NCBI RefSeq assembly: GCF_030704535.1
Contig: NC_081817.1
Location: forward strand, 4,473,501-4,537,500
DNA: 64,000 nucleotides
Direction: 5' to 3'
Source of the DNA: Vitis vinifera
Taxonomy: Eukaryota; Streptophyta; Magnoliopsida; Vitales; Vitaceae
Shown here: positions 63,383 to 64,000 of the stretch, one piece after another
How positions within the stretch are numbered: position 1 is the first letter of the stretch
Layout of the letters: each line of letters opens with the position of its first letter
Program-made: the position numbers and the translations under genes
The notes under the pieces: generated by a model
The model's database searches: none
What the model was told of the DNA's origin: nothing
The model's input: only the letters and a program-made list of their open reading frames with translations

Positions 63383-64000
63383 CTGCAAAATGCCAAGAGA
63401 ATTATTAAGGAACCAAAATCGGCCCAATAAATTATTAATGAACTAAACAAATGTTTTGAAAAAATCTTCCCACTGACACCAGATCCAGGGTTCCCAGTCC
63501 TGTATTTTATCATTGATTTTGGCTGGTCAAGTCCTTCTCTACGAATTTTTTCATTCCACATTATTTTATTTTCTTTGCAACTACAAGCTCATGTCAGCCC
63601 AAAACCTGACTACAAATTGCAGTCAAGCAGCTTTATTGGTTAAACTAGCTGGAACTGAAATCTAGTCAAGATCTAAAACCATGGCAAATGTTGGTGTTGT
63701 AAAGGAACAAGCATAGCTACATCTTTACATCAGGGACTCATGTTGTTTAAAATTATAAGAACTCCTCCACCGCTCTGAATAAATGCAAAGCAATTTCACT
63801 AGATTCCCTTTTCCCTTTTTTTCTTCCAAAACAGGCAAAGAAATTGTTAATATAATAATATCAACTTAGAATTTATTGAACAATGCCAAAACAGGAACAT
63901 ACTAGTCATTTGAGCCAAGCCATAGTATCTCAAATGCTGCTCCCTCTAGGAGATCCAGAGGTTGGATACTCTCAGAAGTGATCTCCCAAAGATTGATGTC
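63383..64000. other. Intron of the PXN-like gene
   Basis: No exon carrying the preceding carrier repeat is readable on the minus strand up to the edge, so this should be intronic sequence of the gene ending at 62703. Confidence 0.6.

Overview
The window is nuclear DNA from a woody eudicot, most probably grapevine (Vitis). It has low gene density, long AT-rich intergenic stretches, GT-AG introns, plant-specific families (laccase, DIVARICATA-type MYB, COI1) and many MITEs. The COI1 protein read here closely resembles grape COI1 as I remember it; no search was run.

Layout from left to right: a Bet v 1/lachrymatory-factor-synthase-like gene (+, 722-1497); an AT-rich, microsatellite-rich gap; a six-exon lignin-type laccase (+, 5287-8821); an AT-rich gap; a two-exon DIVARICATA-like MYB (+, 11551-12843); a gap of almost 8 kb with only weak exon-like signals; the jasmonate receptor F-box gene COI1 (-, 25322-20690); a gap with a tandemly duplicated non-coding unit, hAT-like MITEs and a solo-LTR candidate; a four-exon conserved plant gene of unknown function (-, 41117-34497); a transposon-dense gap (GC-ended hAT MITE, a 1.7-kb Mutator-like long inverted repeat, a decayed but structurally complete Ty1/copia element, Tourist-like MITEs); the signal peptidase complex 25-kDa subunit gene (-, 60550-55995); and the last two exons of a peroxisomal NAD carrier-like gene (-, continuing past the right edge).

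The order COI1 - unknown gene - SPC25 - PXN matches Arabidopsis At2g39940-At2g39950-At2g39960-At2g39970 as I recall it, and laccase next to a DIV-type MYB matches At2g38080-At2g38090. The genes are not an operon; each is a separate plant transcription unit. All coding joins were worked out by hand from splice sites and reading frame. Each complete gene gives an uninterrupted frame ending in a stop (165, 553, 284, 598, 708 and 190 residues).

The most unusual observation is intron 2 of SPC25. It begins with a perfect U12-type donor (ATATCCTTT), has a U12-like branch point, and keeps the reading frame only if it ends in AA (AT-AA) or, shifted by one base, is TA-AG. Other points of note are the long-inverted-repeat MULE with an 8/9-matched 9-bp target duplication, a hAT MITE with GC-rich ends and a perfect 8-bp duplication, a MITE inserted into one copy of a tandem duplication, nested CCGTTTG-ended MITEs inside an SPC25 intron, and a laccase whose miR397 site has lost its seed match. 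I did not find a convincing novel multi-gene system.
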